64,000 bases of DNA from Hydractinia symbiolongicarpus (Eukaryota > Cnidaria > Hydrozoa > Anthoathecata > Hydractiniidae). The stretch is taken from NCBI RefSeq assembly GCF_029227915.1, contig NC_079881.1:11073501-11137500 (forward strand), written 5' to 3'. The position numbers and the translations under genes were made by a program. Below are positions 58,621 to 64,000 of this stretch, piece after piece (the stretch's first letter is position 1; each line of letters begins with the position of its first letter). The notes under the pieces are model-generated. The model saw only the letters and a list, made by a program, of their open reading frames with translations. It ran no database searches and was not told the origin of the DNA.

Positions 58621-60717
58621 TTGTGAGTAAATATAGGGCAGTAATATTTTGTCTATGTTAGCTATGAACAGCTTTTTTTATCTTTTTCAGATTCTTTCAC
58701 CTTTTATATTTACACTTCCTCAATTGGCCTTGAAAATGTCCAAAAGTGTAAATAGTTAAGAACAGTTATATCTTTTGTATATTAAAAGTGATAATACAAA
58801 AAACCTTTCCCAACCAACTCTGGCAAAAAGTGCACAAAATTTGACTTTTGTTTTAGTAACTTTCCAAATATCCTCCTAATATGAAAAAAATTAGAACTTA
58901 TCAAGAACGAAAGTGAAATAAACCAATGAAAAGTGGTAAAGTCACAACGCTCTCCAGAAATAAGGTTTAGATTTCCGACTTTGGTTTACACAAAAATATT
59001 TTCGTGTTATAAGCTGTAACCCAATACCCAACCCCCCGCTTCAACTAAGTCGTTAATATTATGTGTTGTAGGTCGAAGGCAGAAAGAACTAACTATGTAT
59101 AGTTATGTTTAAAACACTGGTGTCTATGAAGGTGAGCGACGCCAGTCTCGCTTTGCCAGTCTGGCTTTGCCATACAACATTAAAACGCCAATGAAATCTA
59201 CAACTTATTAATATACAAGTCGTTACCCCGTGGACAATCCATGGAAATTCTCTCTCAAATGAGATGTATTTTTTATCCATTTTGTTACGAGAAAAATCGC
59301 ATTTGTTACTATTTTTTCGTCTATTGGTGTATTCGGAAATCTAAGACGATTTAGAAGCGATTCAAAGCTTAAAAGGTTTTAAAGCAATTTCTTTTCCGTA
59401 AGAAATTCTTCTTGACTATATTCTAAGCTAGTAGTTTTTTTTCGTAGAGAAGACCTTGCACAGTAGATGCTTTCAATAAAAACTCACTTTACAGCGACAT
59501 TCTTTATAGCGGAAGCCATTTCAAGGTCTTAATTTAAATTCTCCTCTAGAACTGATCTCTAAAGCGGACAAGCCCAATATGGATGAAACAATTCTTGTCT
59601 AAAGTTTCTTATGTTAATACTCTTCAGGTAATTTTTCATATTGTGGTTAAAGCATGGTTAAAGGCATATTCGATCTTTGTTATTTTATTTCATTGTTTTC
59701 CACGGCTATAAAAATAAATTTTTTAAATTTTCTTTTTAGAATACTTTTGCATAAATAAACGCAAGGCAAAAAATACCAAAATAAAAAACAGATCATTCTA
59801 TAATTTGTTATTGTAGTACGTTTCTTCACCTCACGAGCGGAATTTTTTCAATGCGCATGTGCAGATCAGGGTGAACATCCCAAATCAAAGTTTTCGTTCA
59901 TCCTTTGACTCCAACAATATTATTTTGTTGGTAGAACTTCGAATATTTTAACAAAGTGAAAATCTCATATAGAAACTCTACAAATAAAAGTACGCCAAAA
60001 AAAAAATGAAAAAGTAATTCAACGCATTGAAAAGGCTATTGCTATAAAATCATTTTAAGGGCGCAAAGTAGGGGTCAGTTCCCATAAAACCAAAAGTTAT
60101 GTTTAAAACTAAGAAATAGCTAGGCAGAACCTAAGAAGTGTGTTTTTAAAAAACATTTGCTCATTTTTATATTGTCAATAAAATGCACACTGAATATCGA
60201 ATCAGCTAGTTCTCGAAGTAATATTCTTCTTTTAATTGCTACTTCTTCTCAAGCGCCAAGTTCCGTCTGGTATAAGAAGAGAAACCACCATGTTTTTTTT
60301 GTGTGTTCCTGAGCCACTATTTTCGGATTGTAAACCATGGCTATTAACAACAAAAAGCAAGATGTGTTCATTTTTCCCCTTTTTTTTACCATTCAAAACA
60401 TTTGATCTTTGTATTGGACTTTCGCTATACCAGAATACAATATAAGTAGTTGCGAAGAGATTGAAAGTAAAATAGATACGAAAAAAAATAAAACATCAAT
60501 TAACAAACATGTCGAAACACGGAAGCCATGATAAAATAATGAAAATCAAACCTGTCATCTTTTACTAATATACTTGTCTTTATCCTTAATTTTTTAACTT
60601 TAAAATCTTTTCAAAAACTTAGAACCAGTTTAGCTATATATAAGATCAGTCATCATCGCAAATCGATATTTACCTCAATAACATGTTAAATAAAACTATT
60701 TAGAAGCAATACATGAC

Positions 60718-63700
60718 ATGGCTAGTCACTTTTTGATTTTGGTGCTTGTGTTAACGGCTATTGAAATGACGGGTAAAAAAAAATTTCTAGTTTATGTTTT
60801 TTGCTACCAATGTGTCGGTTATAAGAAATGGCCACCTGAAAATAAGTTTCAGCCTTTGTTCTCGTTTGCCATTGATGGAGTTTTATTACGTGCTACGTTT
60901 TGAGAAAGCCTATGGAAAAAATATGAAGCGAGGAAAGGACATTCAATTGATTCTGCGAAAATTTTCAACTTGAAAGATTAGTTCCCCGTGCTTTTTGTGT
61001 GTGTGTTTTTTGTGGTAAAAGAAAGAATATCAGTAAAACATACTTATTTCCATTGTTCTTATTTTGTATAAAAATGTGTATCCTATGATTTCAACACATG
61101 CATCAGGATTCATATAACTTAAACAATATTTATGACTGTAATAACTAATTTATGTTGTCATGCCAAATAAAAAATAGTGATGTTCTTATACAGATTCAAC
61201 AGATGTTTTTGTTTCAAAAAGTAACGGAGCAGATCAAAGAAATTGTGGATCTTACTGGCAGCCCCCTGTAAGTCGCTGGAATATGCCTTTCAAAACAAAC
61301 ATGAAATATCAGAACTTACGGTTAAAATAGAAGGAGGCAACGATATGTCAAATCCTTATACATACTTCGTAAATAAATCGCTTCTCCTTGACAAGAACAT
61401 CAAAATAAGAAAAACCGGCCATGCCCGCCCAAGTATTCTTGCTGCAGTAGGGATTTTGAAGCCTCAGATTCTGTTTAAAGAATCTTGTGCAAAAATACTC
61501 ACTTTAGAAGTGGATGGTATTCGATTTTAACAAATTTCATTAATTAAAACCATGTGTGGTGTATCTGTCAAATTAATCAACTGCCTTATTGACAATGCAG
61601 CTTTTTCATTCAAGGCTATTATCTATATATGCTAACGCCGATAGAATTATTATCCAATATTAAAATATTAAACTGCAAGTTTAATAGTTCTAATTTAGAA
61701 ATTTCCGTTAAAGCTCATCTGAAGATAAATATTTTTAATAGCAGCGTACAGGGGAGAAGAAAAAGCGAACCTTTTTTAAACATACATGGAGGTCAAGGTC
61801 TTGATTTTATAATGTCAAATTGTGTTTTTAAAGATACTAATAAAATTTAGCTAATTACCCAGATAAATAAAATTTAGCTAATTACCCAGAATTTAAGGAT
61901 ACACAAAACATAACAATATTATCGAATACGCAGTTTATGGGCCAGAGAAAAAGTCCAAACGCAATTCACATTGACTGTACGATAGCACACCATGTTAAAG
62001 TTCTCATTCAGGATTGAAAATTTGAAGTCTATACCGACACGGCCATTAAGGTATTTAATGTCGATTCTTTTAGAATAATGAATTCAAAGTTTGAAAACAA
62101 CAATGGATCTAATGGTGGAGCTCTAGATGGTCAGAAAAGCTCAGGTATTATCACCAACTGCAGTTTTTCAAATAATACAGTAAAACCAGGAAAAGCAATT
62201 TATTGGGTTGATCCTTTGAAATTGCTTCTTATCAGGGATACACAGTTTATCTTAAATGCAGGGATGGGACCAGGAGGAGGAATATATAGCGACAGTAGAC
62301 AAAGCATGTTTCCACCCGGTAAATTACGCAATGTTATCCTAACAGGGAGATCAGAACAGCGAAAACAATCTGGTACTTTATTAGATTCTGCAATTCCTAC
62401 AATATTGCATAATGTTACTATTGAGTCAAGCTTACCGAATTGTCCAGGAACTGGATTTTCATGTGATCAACACTGCATTTCAGGTATGTCAAATGAAAGT
62501 TATCACTTTAAATATTTGTGTCCAGAAAATCATGACATTGAACCAATCTTTACAAAATATCGTGAACGAACAGTAATCTCCAAAATTAATTGTATCAGAT
62601 GCAAAGGAGCAACCTATACAAGACGCATTGGAATTATTAGCATCTCTCTTAAACAAAACGATTCATTGACTACACATGTTGATACACAATGTCAAAAATG
62701 TCCATTGGGCGGAAATTGTGATGACCGAATAATTAGTCGGGGAAACTTTTGGGGTTATGTGTTGACGGCAAAACATGGCATCAAATTTATTTCTTGTCCT
62801 CCGCTGTACTGCTGTTCGGCTCATGGTACAAAATGCATCTCCTATAATACATGTAGTAGTAACAGAAACGGGATTTTATGCGGTGCATGCATGGCAGGAT
62901 ACAGAGTGAATTATTTTGATGGCAGATGTGTTGCGAATATGAGTTGTTGGAAGTACTTCTTTTGACTCCTTTACATCTTTTACGTGTTGCTTTACACGGT
63001 TATGTTGCTGTATTACAAGGAGATATTTGCCTTGCTTTAAAGTGGGTAAAAATCATCAAAGAATAACTGAATAACCGTGATGAAATATTTGAAGCATTGA
63101 TTGATATGGAAGACAGAATAACCCTATACGATGAATATTTTGATGTTACCACTGGCTCAAGCAATTTTCATAGTACGATAAGCGACAGTCTAAGCAATAC
63201 AAATGAATCAAAAATAGCATCTACTCAAATAGCGAGGTATTTTTTCAATCTCCGCATGATAAGAAATATGAATAGTGTAAAAACAATTGTATTTTTCTTT
63301 TATCAAATTGAAGCTTTGTTAAAAATCAAACAACGCGAAGTTGGAAATCGTGCATTTTTAAGCGACATCAGAACAGCGGTATCATCAGCGTTTAATTTTC
63401 AGTTGTTCTCTATGAAACTGTCGAAGATATGTGCAAGCAAAAGTCTCACAAATATCAATAGAGAAGTCGTCCAGAGTGCTATTATTCCCACAGCCATTGC
63501 AGCGCTCGCTGCCAAAAATATTCGTTTAATATGGAGAAAAAGAAGTAAAAACAAGGAGGAAACGACAAGAAATACAAAAACATTTCAAGTAAAGGCAAAA
63601 TTAGGTATGATCCAACTAGCGTTGTTAGGTTACACTGGTGTTTCAGTAATTTGCTTGAATATGATGAATTGCGTTAATATAAACGAAACACATCATTTGT

Positions 63701-64000
63701 ACATACAAGGTCATGTTGTTTGTTATTTATGGTGGCAATATCTTATTATGGTGTTCTTCTGCATTTGGATTGTGCCATTTCCTTTCACAACATATATGAC
63801 GGTAAAGATCTTGGAGAATTTATTCTATTACACAATTTTACATCTGCTTTTCCTTTCCTCCATATGCAACTTATCAGTACATATTGAAAGGAAAGACTGG
63901 TTTTGACTTTGATGTCACTAAACTTCCTGACGAGAACAAGGAAAAGGACAGCATCTTGGAGTTGTTTACTAAACCATATCGAACAAGCACGTCTGAAAAT
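60718..64000 (+). pseudogene. Broken beta-helix / Cys-rich / multi-TM receptor-like gene, runs off right edge
   Basis: Exon 1 (60718-60772) encodes a signal peptide (MASHFLILVLVLTAIEMTG). Exon 2 starts at 61194 (STDVFVSKSNGADQRNCGS). The body has N-rich strands typical of a parallel beta-helix (KFENNNGSNGGALDG), then a Cys-rich module (CQKCPLGGNC, GNFWGY, CPPLYCC, GILCGACMAGY), then transmembrane helices. This order matches a large invertebrate family of beta-helix plus Cys-rich plus 7TM-like proteins (my recollection; function unknown). Breaks seen: a frameshift at a five-C run (61262-61266), a TAA after VDGIRF (61528), a 27-base tandem duplication at 61839 carrying TAG, a TGA at 62963 inside the first TM helix with open TM sequence continuing in the same frame, and frameshifts before 63097 and near 63830-63900. 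The reading continues to the window end. It is probably a pseudogene. The first frameshift alone could be a sequencing error. Confidence 0.75.
61839..61890. repeat. 27-bp tandem duplication in the receptor-like pseudogene
   Basis: AATAAAATTTAGCTAATTAC begins at 61839 and again at 61866. The unit carries an in-frame TAG, so the broken frame is present in both copies. The near-identity suggests a recent event. Confidence 0.85.

Larger units (their letters stand above)
57814..60717. other. Intergenic, with PH-gene 3'UTR and short repeats
   Basis: It begins with the PH-gene 3'UTR up to the polyadenylation signal at 58076. A GGACCC-rich degenerate tandem stretch lies at about 58535-58620. I see no gene. 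The right end should include the promoter of the receptor-like pseudogene. Confidence 0.5.

Overview
The window is eukaryotic, AT-rich and intron-dense: short exons joined by canonical GT-AG introns, with many transposon relics. It most resembles a cnidarian genome, possibly a hydrozoan. The clues are an ELAC2/CEP112 gene pair of animal type, a DIRS/Ngaro-type retroelement relic, and a beta-helix/Cys-rich/multi-TM receptor-like family that I associate with cnidarians and some other invertebrates. The phylum is an inference and cannot be proved from this sequence alone.

Layout. (1) 0.6-1.9 kb, minus strand: an intact single-exon MFS transporter. (2) 2.7-5.0 kb, minus: a broken leucine-rich-repeat gene. 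It abuts, at about 5.0 kb, a degenerate tyrosine-recombinase-type (DIRS/Ngaro-like) retroelement at 5.0-7.4 kb carrying gag, reverse transcriptase and RNase H remnants. (3) 10.6-24.6 kb, plus: a complete ELAC2 (long-form tRNase Z) gene that I assembled from 16 coding exons with all phases consistent. (4) 25.1-25.9 kb, plus: a four-exon gene for an unrecognised 84-residue basic protein, only 497 bp after ELAC2. (5) 27.7-44.8 kb, plus: CEP112 (CCDC46), assembled from 31 coding exons into 948 residues, close to the roughly 955 residues of the human protein. (6) 46.9-57.8 kb, plus: a PH-domain adaptor-like gene with several tyrosine motifs in its tail. One exon, covering the last part of the PH domain, could not be placed. 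(7) 60.7 kb to the window end, plus: a broken gene of the beta-helix plus Cys-rich plus transmembrane family, running off the right edge.

Repeats. The most striking is about 3.1 kb of a 19-bp minisatellite (53.5-56.6 kb) in the last intron of the PH gene. Nearly every unit carries a match to the 5' splice-site core GTRAGT. Others are a (TTCA)n microsatellite, several tRNA-headed SINE-like units, MITE-like CGCGAA-rich elements, a LINE-like 3' fragment, hairpins and short tandem duplications placed just upstream of exons.

How the genes relate. ELAC2 matures tRNA 3' ends, CEP112 is a centrosomal coiled-coil protein, and the PH protein looks like a membrane-recruited signalling adaptor. They share no obvious pathway. 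The shared orientation, the short ELAC2-to-84-residue-gene gap, and AG acceptor-like sites close upstream of four start codons fit either 5'UTR introns or spliced-leader trans-splicing.
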